64,000 bases of DNA from Anthoceros angustus (lineage: Eukaryota; Streptophyta; Anthocerotopsida; Anthocerotales; Anthocerotaceae): NCBI GenBank assembly GCA_010909165.1, contig MU008169.1:434001-498000 (forward strand), in the 5' to 3' direction. The notes under the pieces were generated by a model, which was given only the letters and a program-made list of their open reading frames with translations, searched no databases and was not told the origin of the DNA. The position numbers and the translations under genes were made by a program. Shown here one piece after another: positions 12,811-23,911 of this stretch; the first letter of the stretch is position 1; each line of letters starts with the position of its first letter.

Positions 12811-14159
12811 CCCCTTTCCACAAGGACATCACAGCGCAGCAATCCTCCAAGCCCTGGCAGCTCTCTCTGCCGCTGCTTCTTTTCCTTCTACAAATCCAGA
12901 ACCCTTCGTGCCTCAAACGGGCTGTACTCCAATCGCCTGCCGGCTCTTGGAACGTTGGAATGCGAATCATCCCTCCAGCTCAGAACAGACTTATGTGTCC
13001 TCCAACCATGACGAAGAGGCGGACGCAGTTTCCTGTTTCACCAGCTGTGTCTTCATAGGCTCGTGACCCCCGAAAAGCCCTTGCCCAGCATAGCTTGCCC
13101 AGCAGGCTCCCGCAGTACGCGATGGTACACATTGTACACAGCCTGCTGTCAGTTCGCAGATGCGTACAACACGGCACCCAATTTCGCTTTTCTGACACAC
13201 ATCCCAACGAATCCTGAAGAGACAGGAAAGCAGGGAGGTTTAGCCTACATATTTGATTCCACTAAGGACTGGATTTACACAAACACATGCTAACCAGTGT
13301 GGGCTAACAATGTGTCTACTAGGTCTGACGACATGTGTTGCTGCGCGCGGCGATGGCAGCGGCAACATACCAATGTGCAATGCGTATGTACAGAGGAAGC
13401 TTCCATGGCAGAAAGCAGGAAGGGAGACCGGAAGGTTCCGTCACGTTAGTGGCCTCACTGCTCGAAGTACGAAGGCGAGGAGGTTTGATGAGCAGTCAAA
13501 GAAGGACAGTCAGGTGAGTAACAAATTTTGAACTAACCGGCGTGGGATAGGCCAGGCGGGAATATTCTGAGCAGGATGCAAGGAGCGAGAGGATAAGCAT
13601 GACCGCACTGTCATGGCTAAAGATAGGAGGACTCCAGAAGCATCAACCCACAGTCACTTGCACGCTGATGAAAGAAATGTCTGGTGTGTGACGAATCTTG
13701 CTGAGATCGTCTTTGCGGAGAAGAGTGCTGCAATCGCTGCCTTGGTGCCGAGACTTACTCAGGTGATTGATGCTTGTGATTCTTGCCGGTTAGGTTTTGT
13801 GATGTAGCTGCTTGGTGCCGGATCGGGTTGTGTTGAGGGATTAGATCTGGAGAGGGAGCTCATGGCGTGTGATGGGATGGTGCAGACCAGTTTTCTGCTG
13901 AGTTATCTTACGATCAGAGGAATTGTGTTTCCAGACCTCCGATCTGCAAGAAAGATCTCGAAGGTGACTGTTTGATCGAGGCTTTGTGATGAGAGATGTG
14001 CCGCTTTGCGGAACATGCGATGTGAGATCGAGGGGAATGGCATTGGTGTTGCTGTTGTCTTGGCCGTGGTAGAGATGATCTTGTCTCGCGCAATTGGTTA
14101 GCTTCATACGAGCTCGTGTGGAATTTCGCAGATTTAGTTCGGGAGGAATCGATCGAGGC
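12811..14159. other. Intergenic spacer between divergent LRR and GH16 genes
   Basis: The LRR gene (-) and the GH16 gene (+) are divergent, so both 5' UTRs and promoters should lie here. The only plus-strand ORFs are short (e.g. 13613-13807, 64 codons) and show no family I recognise. I do not call a gene. Confidence 0.55.
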
Positions 14160-14933
14160 ATGGCTCAGGAGAAACCTGCGGTCCACATCGATTTGGGAGA
14201 GGATCTGGCTGACGAGCAGGAGGAGCACGTCGTGCAGCTCACACCGCGTGAGGCTCCTACGAAGTTGCCCTTGCCTCGGTGCGCAGATACCGAAGCGGAG
14301 GATCCATTCCACACCGAGTTGCTACATGTCACGGAAAGGTTGTCGGAGTTCGCAGTCGATTACACGCCGGAGGCTGTGAATCACAAGCCGGAGGAGTTGG
14401 AAATCGCCATCACTTTCGATCACAGAGGAGGAGCCCGGTGGAGATCTTTGAAGCAGTACGTGGCCGGCAGCTTCAACTCGAAGATCAAGACTCCTTCAGG
14501 GAATACTAGCGGCCTTATTTCCAGCTTCTACCTGTCGTCCTTGGAAGGAGACAGAAAGCGCGACGAGATCGCCTTCGAGTTTCTTGGGAAGGACAAGACA
14601 GTGGTCCAAACGAACTACTACACTTCTGGAGTCGGCAACCGGGAAGAGGTCCACGAATTGGGCTTCGACTCCTCTGAAGGCTTCCATGACTACACCATCC
14701 GGTGGTACCCGTCCAGGATTGAGTGGTTTGTGGATGGCAAATTGATCAGAACTGCTAGCCACGAAGAGGACAAGCCATTCCCGGAGAAACCAGCTTACTT
14801 GTATGCTTCGTTATGGAACGCTGCGGACGTCGACGAGGGACGACGGGCGGGCCCTTTAGTTGGTGGTGACGAGCCCTACGTTTTGTTCTTCAAAAATGTT
14901 GTTGTTCCTCTGTGCAACCTGGGAGAAGCTTGA
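14160..14933 (+). CDS. XTH-like GH16 family protein lacking a signal peptide
   Basis: A single exon of 257 residues starting at MAQEKP; the upstream extension of the frame has no convincing start. The fold is a GH16 concanavalin-like sandwich. LEIAITFDHRGGARW resembles the XTH N-terminal strand, RDEIAFEFLG the catalytic strand, and VVQTNYYTSG, FHDYTIRWYPSRIEWFVDG and ASLWNAADVDEG later XTH-like strands. In plant XTHs the active site is HDEIDFEFLG. Here both glutamates (DE and FE) remain but the middle aspartate is alanine. There is no secretory leader and the first 60 residues are acidic, so location and activity are uncertain. The family acts on xyloglucan or mixed-linkage glucans. It could be a lectin-like or altered hydrolase. 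Confidence 0.8.
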   Translation: MAQEKPAVHIDLGEDLADEQEEHVVQLTPREAPTKLPLPRCADTEAEDPFHTELLHVTERLSEFAVDYTPEAVNHKPEELEIAITFDHRGGARWRSLKQYVAGSFNSKIKTPSGNTSGLISSFYLSSLEGDRKRDEIAFEFLGKDKTVVQTNYYTSGVGNREEVHELGFDSSEGFHDYTIRWYPSRIEWFVDGKLIRTASHEEDKPFPEKPAYLYASLWNAADVDEGRRAGPLVGGDEPYVLFFKNVVVPLCNLGEA

Positions 14934-15857
14934 CAAGATCAGCGGGCGAAGGAAGTTTCACCCCTTTGCGGTGTCTCTCTGCCAACTGATGTAACAGTTT
15001 CCTGTAATGAACATGGTAGTTTGGAACAGGTATTGTGACAACTCTGTATGTAGCTCTGTTCCGACTGGTCTCTGTAGGAGATATCTCGAGAGACTAGTCG
15101 CATGTTTTTACTTGTGTTATTGAAAGGACATAAGAAAAAAATCGATGTGTACCATGAGATCCAAGGCAAGATTGCACCCATGCACGGCAGGGACCCTTTA
15201 GGGACATGGTCGAGGCCAAAGCCACAGGAGTCACCACTGTCCACCGGCCATAAAGGAGTCAGCAGACAGATGCACATCAACCTTTTTGGAACTTAACTCC
15301 GAGCATATAACAAGGACGATCCATTCCATGCTTGGAAATAAATTGGTTCCTTCCAGCTGCGCTCGCATAGCCTCCAGATAAAATCAACACCTCGCTGCTG
15401 CATGAACGCTTGCAAATCAGATGCTTCGACAGCATGATCTCTTGCTGAAGCAGAGGCCAGGAATGCGCAGCATGAAAGCTTACCCAACGGCAGCTACTTG
15501 AGACTGCTTGCTGTCGAGAGCTCCACAATCCTCTCCAGAACCTGAAAAAAGGAGGCTGCCGAGGTAGGCAAGGCAAGGCAACGGCAGCGAGAAATCTCTC
15601 AGGGCGAAGTAGATAGAATCGGTTCCAATGGAAAGACTGTACAGCAACTGCAAGGCCTGTAAACGGGGATCGCATCTTCTACCATTACCTAGATCCAGCA
15701 GAGTGGAGTCACGGAGAAACCCCATGCCGTGCAAAAACATCGTTCCAGGTCGGATTCTCCTCATCCGAAGGCATGCTGGAGCTGCAGGTCGAGTCTCGTC
15801 AGGCAGGGGCAGGCCACGCCATCCCCAAAGCCAGATCCACAAATTAGGTCAAGGACG
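14934..15857. other. Convergent 3' UTR spacer
   Basis: It lies between the GH16 stop and the trihelix stop, two convergent genes. Minus-strand ORFs at 15277-15675 and 15480-15842 overlap and have no recognisable domain. They most likely fall in the trihelix 3' UTR. Confidence 0.5.
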
Positions 15858-17052
15858 CTAGGGTGGATTCCGGGGGTTCTGCGGCAGCAGCAACTGCCGC
15901 AACAGCTCCATCTTGTCAGCCTCGATCTTCATCATGGCATCCACAAATCTGCTGAAACTTGCAGCAAGCTCCGCGGCAGGACATCTCTGCTGCTTCCGTC
16001 GGCCCCCGCATCCGTCCTGCCTTCCACGCTTCTTCACCTCCGTGCTCCCATTGCTCGGCCCGGCAGCCTCCCTATCCCCCTCCGCACCCGACTGCTCCGG
16101 CCTTGTGAACGCATTCCCCGCATCCTCCTCCCGCCCGGCCCACGACTTCCCCGCACCAGCACCATCCAAGGCCGCCAAGGCCAAACCCTGGTGCGCCCCC
16201 GCGATCTCCATCCTATCCTCCTCCCCGAACTCGGACCCGGGCTTCCGGCTCGCGAACCCCGGGTCCCCAGCATCAATGCCGGGAATTCCCGGCACAGCGA
16301 CCGCCTTCGAGCTCTGCGCCACCTCCTTCCCCTCCTCCCGGCTTCTTCTGCACCGGCCCGACCAAACCTTCCATCCGCTCATACCAAAACCAAGCCCTCT
16401 TCCCTGCCCCAGCTGCCCCTCCCCCCGCGCCCATCCGAGACTCCTCCAGCCGGAATTTCTTCTTCAGATTCTCGATCTTGTTCTTGCACTGGATTTTGGT
16501 CTTCTTGCCGTAATCGTTGCATCTCTCGTTCACGTTGGCGGCCACCCACTCCCAGTCCTTGCTGCTGAAGTTCCCGCGATGCAGCTTCTCGAACCGCGCC
16601 TCGTACGCGTCCAGGAGCACCGTGACCCCGGCCACCGTCCACTCCTTGCTGTCCTTGCTGCAGGCCCGGCGGGCCTTCCCTCCGCCGCCGTCTCCCGCCG
16701 GAAGCTGCTGCGAAAGCTCCTCCGAGCTCCTGGCGGCCGGAGCCGCGCGCTTCAGCTCCCGCAGGTCCGGCACCAGCGGCTGTTCCACATGGAGGGACGG
16801 CGGGTCCGAGAAGACGGGCACCGGGGCACCACCACCACCATCCCGACCTGCTCCTGCTCCACGTCCTGCTTCTGCTTCTGCTTCTGTCCCGCGGCCTGCC
16901 ATGGCAGGCACGGCCGCTCCCCGCCGTGCGCGGCCGCTCCCAGCGCGGCCTGAAACAACCCTGGATTGTCCATCTCCGAATGCCCGCAATGCGCCCGTCT
17001 GATGACGCCGAGCCCGCACCGGGCCCGAGGCAAGGATGTTGCGGGATGTCAC
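15858..17052 (-). CDS. Trihelix (SIP1-type) transcription factor, apparent frameshift near 16276-16382
   Basis: A minus-strand frame from ATG 17052 (or the inner ATG at 16902, MAGRGTEAE) runs through an Ala/Gly/Arg-rich region. It then encodes a trihelix DNA-binding domain with the three spaced aromatic residues: KEWTVAGVTVLLDAYEARF, DWEWVAANVNERC and KRAWFWYERMEGL. CKNKIENLKKKFRLE follows helix 2. That frame stops at 16273. An overlapping frame, open from 16382 to 15858, supplies what looks like the true C-terminus: a basic stretch KKRGRQDGCGGRRKQQR, then a helix AELAASFSRFVDAMMKIEAD typical of SIP1-clade tails. No good intron fits the overlap, so a one-base indel in this GC-rich stretch, real or an error, is the simplest reading. 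Expected role: nuclear GT-element-binding regulator. Confidence 0.75.
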
Positions 17053-17651
17053 CTCACCACATCACGCGCCAGAGCGAGAGCGAGAGCGGGCGGGAGAGAG
17101 CGAGCTCCATCGCCAGCCTCAGCGGAAGCGCAGCACACGATTGCGTGATGGAGATGGAGTGGATGCACATTGCCGATGCCTGATTCGGGGCTTGTTCCAG
17201 GACAAGCCACCAGTAGCTCTCTTTGGGTAACGCGTCGGCCAATCATCGTTGAGGAACAGGAACAGGAAAGCGCAAAAGACAACTTCTTTCCCCCTCCTAG
17301 TCACCAAGCCGTTAGTGTCACCATTACCGGACAAATACTACCCAAATATTACTATGACTCAGGTCTTCTCACCAAAAAGCATAGCTATCCGCTATCCGGG
17401 GCTTCGATTCCGGGTCTCTCCGTCAAATATTTTGTACCGCAACAACGCTTGTTCCACATGCTTGACAACGATCAAACCAACTATGCGACGTGGAGGGAGC
17501 GGGGGTATGCCTTTGGACGGTGCGCTAAGTTTCAGCAGCGCTTTACTGCATGAGGGAAATGTGGTATCCTCAACTCGAGCGTGGTGGATCTAACAGCAGT
17601 GAGATCTCACGATCGCGCTCCACGTTTCCGATGGATGCGGAATGATTTCGT

Positions 17652-17715
17652 TGTAAAATATGTTGTAAAATATGTTGTAAAATGTATTGTAAAATATGTT
17701 ATAAAATATATTACA
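17652..17715. repeat. AT-rich 13-bp minisatellite
   Basis: Units close to TTGTAAAATATG repeat about five times with one or two changes each. The tract continues into generally AT-rich DNA to about 17770. Confidence 0.8.
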
Positions 17716-18090
17716 AAATACATTATCAAATAAATTTTAATTTTATAATAATTATTATATTAAAATTTATAGTGGTTTTTCGGAGCTTTTTATTCTGGCA
17801 GCAGCAGCTGTAGCGTGGGGTGAGACCCTACTAGATATTTCAGGCTGGGGTACCTTATTCCAACAATGCGTCCCTCGCCGACTTTTCTATCTAGCTTGAG
17901 GGACTTCGACAACTAAGTCATGCGGGAGTTGGCTGATATCCTCAATCTAGACACCTTCGAATGCAGTGCTGGGGATCGTCTGGCGTGACGGCAACCATCC
18001 CTACCTGTCGTGTTTGGAGGCACATGTTTATTGGTCATGGAGGCCTCTAGGTCGGCAGCCTTTCTTGGAAGCTAGGCGCTCTCTGCCTCT

Positions 18091-18468
18091 ATCTTAGCCT
18101 CTTGCTATCTAATTAAGGGTTCCTGCATTTTGGAGGCCTTCCTCTCGGACGTAGAGGATGGTAACGACGAGACGAGAGGGGTGCGCAAGCTAATTTGCGC
18201 ACTCCTCTGGAATTGGAACGTACCCTTATTTATGAACCCCTCCCTTCGCAAGTGCACAAACTAGTTTACGCTCTCCTCTATCTTAGCCTCTTGCTATCTA
18301 ATTAAGGGTTCCTGCATTTTGGAGGCCTTCCTCTCGGACGTAGAGGATGGTAACGACGAGACGAGAGGGGTGCGCAAGCTAATTTGCGCACTCCTCTGGA
18401 ATTGGAACGTACCCTTATTTATGAACCCCTCCCTTCGCAAGTGCACAAACTAGTTTACGCTCTCCTCT
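18091..18468. repeat. 189-bp perfect tandem duplication
   Basis: ATCTTAGCCTCTTGCTATCT starts the unit at 18091 and again at 18280. The copies look identical through CTCTCCTCT. The unit contains GTGCGCAAGCTAATTTGCGC-like short inverted motifs. It abuts the mobile-element remnants that follow. Confidence 0.9.
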
Positions 18469-18483
18469 CTTCACAACTACTAA

Positions 18484-19330
18484 CCTTGTGAACATGACAT
18501 GCACGTAGACTCTGAAGCAGGCCGAAGAGTTACTGTACAAGAAAAAATTGATTCCATATGGCTTCAAAAAGCCGCACGAAACAAGAAAGAGGATCAAAGA
18601 TTTACAAAACAATTCGAAACGCAAGCAAAAACTATGGTACCAGGTAAACATTAATGATATTCGGAAAGTGTTGCCTACTTAGGGAAGAGAGAATACAGAT
18701 TATTGACTTGCCGAGAGGGAATTTTTTAGACATATGGAGCAGAGAGGTGACATCTGATGACCTTGAGAAAATTATGGAAGGATTCATGACACTCATGGAT
18801 GCAAGGCACTTAAGGTGGTCTTCATGTATGGTCCGGACCAAATGAAAGACATGTTCGAAATGCTTTGAGAAAATGGTATAAACGCGGAGGTGTTTGTACC
18901 ATCATGTCTGATAGAAAGACAACTTGGTTATGGACTTTTCGAAAACTATGAGCACATGACAATGGGCTATGGTGTCCACTCTTTAGTGGAAGATATTTGG
19001 AAGTGCACTGCGTTATGCAATAACACGGTTGATGAGATTGGAGTCTTGCCCACTTTCATCAAATACAGCACCGTCGTTAGAATACTGTTGAATGTCTTCA
19101 ACGATAGTCACGTGGGTTGTCCTTACGAAAAGCCAATAATTTGGGCTGATGAATCTACTCTTTGACCTCTTTACAGAGAGAGGGGAGTGGTTGATAGATG
19201 GATGCTCAAGAAGCGGCAGTGGAATACTGGCGGCATTCCTGGAAGGCTGTAATTGCATCATTATTGACTTGGAGCAAAGGAGCACCATTTTCATCAAACA
19301 GCAGATAAAAGGGCATGAGGTCTTTCCCGG
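18484..19330 (+). pseudogene. Decayed class-beta DNA N4/N6 amino-methyltransferase-like gene, probably transposon-borne
   Basis: Coding-like stretches in shifting plus-strand frames follow each other. A charged segment at about 18490-18650 (QEKIDSIWLQKAARNKKED) comes first, then IQIIDLPRGNFLDIWSREV at about 18690-18750. A frame change follows, then KVVFMYGPDQMKDMFEML with an in-frame TGA near 18865, then a stretch to 19165. Another shift leads to GEWLIDGCSRSGSGILAAFL and CNCIIIDLEQRSTIFIKQQI (about 19180-19315). The last piece resembles the AdoMet-binding motif I of amino-methyltransferases (D..xGxG..LAA, then an acidic strand end). IIDLPRGNF is where a D-P-P-[YW] motif IV would sit. Catalytic motif first and AdoMet motif last is the class-beta order. 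At least two frameshifts and one stop make it a pseudogene. The assignment is inference from motif order. Confidence 0.45.
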
Positions 19331-19359
19331 TGGTGATGAAAAACTAACCACAAAATCTC

Positions 19360-19520
19360 ATATTGGGTGCCCACTTGCACAGTGCGCGCACCCTCAAAGT
19401 GCTTGCACGGTGCGCGCCAAAGTGCGTGCACTTTGGCGTGGTGCGCGCACTTGGGCGCGCACTTGCACAATGTGCACCCTTGGGCGCGCACTACCAGAGT
19501 GCAAACCCAAGTGCGCACGC
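19360..19520. repeat. GTGCGCGCACTTGG-type palindromic minisatellite
   Basis: Irregular repeats of GTGCGCGCACTTGG and CACTTGCACNGTGCGCGC. The same word recurs at 21238-21340 and 22490-22625, so it is shared by several repeats in 19-23 kb. Each unit is partly self-complementary. Confidence 0.7.
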
Positions 19521-19539
19521 ACTTATGCTCTCCCTATGC

Positions 19540-19911
19540 AAATTGCAAAACTCATATCGTCATAGTTCCTTGGCAGAACGTCTGGAGAGCGAATTGCGCT
19601 CGCACAGATTTCAGTTGAAACAAGAGCAACTGAAGCTAGCGAAGCATCAACTAAAGTGTGCGGGTCAACCCAGCCGATATATTGGAATTGCCATAGATAG
19701 AATGGACCAAAGTACGACAGAGCTTCAGCACTTCATAGGGCCTCCAAAAGATTTCGCCAATGGGTTAATTCGTGTTCATGTTGTTGGTTGTTTGGTATAC
19801 AATAATGTTATGAAGACGAAGGTGTATGTCAACTATTTGAACATCCGCAATGATGCCAACCTTACTATACATATTATTCAACATAAGCTCGAAGGTGTCG
19901 GAATATTGTGA
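19540..19911 (+). pseudogene. Transposase-like fragment (DUF7869-type)
   Basis: One open frame encodes a helical, Gln/Lys-rich lead (ERLESELRSHRFQLKQEQLK), then YIGIAIDRMDQSTTELQHFI, PKDFANGLIRVHVVGCLVYN and NIRNDANLTIHIIQ. The pattern 'I-x-I-D-x-M-D-Q ... H-V-x-G ... N-D-x-N-L-T' is typical of an RNase-H-like domain in plant and fungal transposon proteins, where the first Asp is probably a metal ligand. The fragment is cut off at about 19890, where copia sequence begins in the opposite orientation. It may be the C-terminal half of the element carrying the methyltransferase-like remnant just upstream. Confidence 0.5.
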
Positions 19912-20290
19912 CGTGTGCTGCCACGCGATCACTCTCCTTCATCTTCAGCCCAAAGAACTCCTGTCTTGTTGCACACAAGGTGACTATGTTCTTTACATCA
20001 GATGTTGCAGTAAGCTGTTCCCATATCTCGTGACCAGACTCCAAATACTCAAAATCGGGGACAAGGTCAGCATCCAAACCTCCTATCAGCAATGCTACAG
20101 CTATAGAGTTGAGTTGATCCCATTTCTGGATCTTAGCTGCCTGTGTAGGAGGTAAGGTGGAATTAGGATTTGGCTTCCTCAATGTACCATCAACGACGTT
20201 CCATACCCCTCAAGCAACAAGGGTGGATTTCATGTGGACTTTCCAGACTTAGTATCTAGTCCCATTAAATCTATCCTTTTTCTTCAGTTA
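19874..20290 (-). pseudogene. Ty1/copia gag fragment
   Basis: On the minus strand the frame reads VWKVHMKSTL, then VWNVVDGTLRKP, then WDQLNSIAVALLIGGL and SGHEIWEQLTATSDVKN, then LKMKESDRVAAHVTIFRHL. This is the order of the UBN2/gag-polypeptide domain of Ty1/copia elements. Two stop codons interrupt the upstream part (near 20200-20270). The 3' end is truncated against the transposase-like fragment. No protease, integrase or RT accompanies it. Confidence 0.75.
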
Positions 20291-20624
20291 TGAGGTAAAG
20301 GTGACACCTGAAGATGAGGTAGACGCATATGCCATGCTAGCTTGCTACTGTATTGTCAACCTTTGAAAATGATTGACCAAATTGTTAAGGGAGTTGTTGG
20401 ACATAACAGCGTCTCTGCACACGGATGAAGCCGGACCCCTTTTTGCACTTAAAAAAATCCACACTATAATCATCCTTTTTGGTATTTCTCTGCAAACATG
20501 TCACCCGCAACCTTTTGAATAATTGTTTTGATACACGTTATTTGAGATTGTAGATTGCAAGTACATGGCAAAAACCTAAAGTCCCATTCTCGTTCGGCTT
20601 TTTCTTTCAAACCGACATGTAATC

Positions 20625-23138
20625 GCGCAAACTTATGCGCACTTATCAAACTTCAACCCGCAATCATTGCCGTGTTGGACGATACAAATATTTAGAGTTT
20701 TTAGGGCTTGTTGACTGCGAAACTTGTTTGCGCACCAACCTTTCATTCATACCTCAATCCTAAGACTATACTCGCCTCGGAATTTTACAGACTTTGTTTC
20801 TTAGACATTGGGACAATAATATCTGACCGATGCTCTTGATCCACGCAAGGAGAATGAGAGTGGCATGGTCTCGCACTTGAGCGGGCCCACGCCAAACGTC
20901 TCAAGATTCAAAAGATGCAAAAGGTTCTCACTACTAGTTCAAAGTTTTAACCACTAGAAAAAGATGAGGGCTAAGTAAAGATAAGAACATATCCACATTA
21001 GGGAGGTGCACAAAAAAGGTTGAAAACGTCGAAAGGAACCCTTTAAAACAACAAAAATATCAAAAAATACCAAAAATTTCAAAAATATCAAAATTTTAGG
21101 GCAAGTGCACGCACTTGCCTCAAAAATTGGACTTTTTGGGATTTTTGGGTTTTAGATTTTGCTCTTTTTCTTTGATGAACTGAATGCTAGGAGGCATGAA
21201 CCATATGGGTTCATGCTCCTAGGCCCTTCTTGACCTTGGGTGCGCACACTGGGCCCCCTTGCCCTCGCGTGCAGACTGGGCCCCCTGCCCCCGGGTGCAC
21301 ACAGTGCGCACACTGGGCCCCCTTGCCCCTGGTGCACATGCACTTGTTCACCCAGGCCCCCTTGCATGTTTGATGATAACCCGATACTAGGTCATCACGA
21401 AAGAGACTAAACACCGTAAAGGATAAAAAGGGATAGGGTGTTCTTTGTCGCATTAGGGCATAGGATAGATATATGAGAGGTCTAGGTGAACCTCCACTAC
21501 TACTTGTTATTTTGTTGGAGTTCCATCCTCGACCTCTAAAAGGACATGTTTCCCATTAGAAGATCATTTTTCGCTCTTTTTCCATGCATGCGGCACAAGT
21601 ATGCATGATGCGGCACCTCCCAACTTATGCGCCTAGGCCCCCGTATACAAAAACATACAAAACCACACAAAATGTAGAAACTACGACATGACAAAATTAT
21701 GGAACAATGAGGTCATTGGCCCCTCATCACACCGACTAAATCGCCATGAACCTTAAGTACAAGGTGCCAGCGTGTAAATGACTCGACAGGAAGTGGTGCG
21801 GAGCCGAGAATGCCAAACCGATGGACCAGGCGCAAACTTATGCGCGCTTACATCTAAACAACCCGGCAATCATTGCTGTGATGGACGATACAAATATTTA
21901 GAGTTTTTAGGGCTTTTGTAATTCCAGTGCACGCAAACTTGTTTGCGCACCAACCTTTCATTCATACCAGTCAATCCTAAGACTATGATCTCGCTCTGGG
22001 AATTTTACAGGACTTTGTTTCTTAGACATTGGGACAATAATATCTTCGTTGACCTGATGCTCTTGATCGACGTACAGTGCGAGAATGAGAGTGGCATGGT
22101 CTGCATTTGGAGCTGGGCCCACGCCAAACGTCTTAAGATTCAAAAGATGCAAAAGGTTTTCACTACTAGTTCAAAGTTTTAACCACTAGAAAAAAAATAA
22201 GGGCTAAGTAAAGATAAGAACATATCCACATTAGGGAGGTGCACAAAAAAGATTGAAAATGTCGAAAGGAACCCTTTACAACAACAAAAATATCAAAAAA
22301 ATGCCAAAAATTTCAAAAAATATCAAAATTTTAGGGCAAGTGCACGAACTTGGCTCAAAAAATTGGACCTTTTTGGGATTTTTTGGGTTTTTTTAGAATT
22401 TTTGCTCTTTTTTTCTTTGGATGAATCGTTTGGGAATGCACTAGGAGGCATGAACCATATGGTCATGCTCCTAGGCCCTTCTTGACCTTGGGTGCGCACA
22501 CCTGGGCCCCCTTGCTCCCTGGTGCGCGCACTTGTGCGCACACTTGGGCCCCCTTGCCCCCTGGTGCACACACTTGTGCGCGCACTTGGGCCTTCTTGCC
22601 CCTTGGTGCACGCACTTGTTCACCCAGCTAGGCCCCCCCTTGCATGTTTGATGATAACCCGATACTAGGTCACCGCCGAAAGAGACGGAAACACCGTAAA
22701 GGATAAAAAGGGAATAGGGTGTTCTTTGTCGCATTAGGGCATAGGATAGATATATGAGACCAGTCTAGGTGAACTTCCACCCATATCTGCTACTTGTTAT
22801 TTTGTCGGGAGTTCCAGCCCATCCTCAGACCTCTAAAAGGACATGTTTCCCCATTAGAAGATCATTTTTCGCGTTCTTTTTCCACAGTGCGTGCACAAGT
22901 ATGCACAGTGCGTGCACCTCCCAACTTACACGCGCCTAGGCCCTCCTGGTATACAAAAACATAAAAAACCACACAAAATGTAGAAACTACGGAAATGACA
23001 AAATTATGGAACATTGAGGTCATTGGCCCCTCATCACACCGAGTAAATCGCCATGAACCTTAATACAAGGTGCCAGCGCAGTGTAAATGACTCGATAGGA
23101 AGTGGTGCTGGAGCCGAGAATGCCCGAAACCGATGGAT
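20625..23138. repeat. Two-copy tandem repeat, 1.2 and 1.3 kb
   Basis: Copy 1 is about 20625-21826 and copy 2 about 21830-23138. They share colinear blocks such as TTTGTTTCTTAGACATTGGG (near 20797 and 22014), ACTAGTTCAAAGTTTTAACC and GATGATAACCCGATACTAGG. Copy 1 is about 100 bp shorter. Most differences are deletions of 2-6 bases where copy 2 has CAG or CTG. No coding domain is seen; the open frames come from a GTGCGCAC/GGGCCCCCTTGCCC minisatellite. It resembles a non-autonomous element or long satellite. Confidence 0.85.
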
Positions 23139-23911
23139 GAACACCTACAAAAACCAACAAAAACCAAACCAACTTCAGTTTTCGGCGAAATAGGGCTGGG
23201 ATTTTTTCCAAAACCCCTTTTGACGGGAAAAACCCCTTTCTACACATACGCTGTTACATGCATACATGCCACTACGTAGAGTTATGAATCAAGGAAATGA
23301 CACTGTGCATAGATCCGGGGACAAGCTACTACAGTGATGTGGTCCTAACACTCGAAATGCAGGGAGAGGGATGCTAGGTGGTGCTCGGACAGGAGGGTGC
23401 ACCAATATGCGTCAGCCTTCTCGTGCCCCGCCTTAGCATCGACCTCTTCTTGCTGCTCGAAGTGTTAGAAAACGAAACGGTGTAAGAAAAATAACATGTA
23501 AGATCCTTTACTTTTGCATGTTTCAATTGTGAAGGGTTAGTAAAACCCTAACCAACCGACATGTCTTGTTCAGATATCCGAACAAGGTGAAGAGACATGA
23601 AGAGACATGACCCTTCATCGATGAAGAGACATGACGGTTGCATTCTCCTCCCCACGAGCGACAGATCTGAAGAGCTAAACCTCCATTTGCGCCCTCTGGG
23701 CAACATGTGACGTGGCTGGTTCGTGGGCGCCTTTCCAGAATGTTGACGACATCTCACTTCTCGCGATCCACGAGCTCAGCCAGCTCTAGCTTTGTGCACC
23801 GGAAGATCTCAGTGAGGATCGCCGCCAGATGAAGAAGCGTGCAAATCTTCCGGCTTCCGGCTAAGATTCACCGTTCTCAAATACTTAGCGACCTCACTAA
23901 TGGTACCGGGG
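23139..23911. other. Spacer before the LTR block, nothing recognised
   Basis: Short ORFs only. A small GAAGAGACATGA repeat lies at about 23590-23635. The family A LTR starts at its right edge. Confidence 0.5.

Larger units (their letters stand above)
17053..18480. other. Upstream of trihelix gene, then AT-rich repeat-bearing spacer
   Basis: 17053-17600 is the likely promoter and 5' UTR of the trihelix gene. From 17640 the base composition turns AT-rich. The two repeats here are listed separately; I see no gene. Confidence 0.55.

Noticed and set aside
13613-13807. Small plus-strand ORF upstream of GH16
   Set aside because: Sixty-four codons with no recognisable family and no splice link to GH16; kept only as part of the spacer description.
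15277-15842. Minus-strand ORFs downstream of the trihelix gene as a separate gene
   Set aside because: No domain, two overlapping frames, and position immediately after the trihelix stop; better explained as 3' UTR.
19360-19520. CRISPR-like array of short palindromic repeats
   Set aside because: The repeats are irregular, lack spacers of constant size, and sit in a plant nuclear context; this is a minisatellite.
21152-22734. Gly/Pro/Cys-rich minus-strand ORFs (repeats like GARGPKCAHKCVHQ)
   Set aside because: They are translations of the GTGCGCAC/GGGCCCCCTTGCCC minisatellite; the frame is not kept between the two repeat copies.
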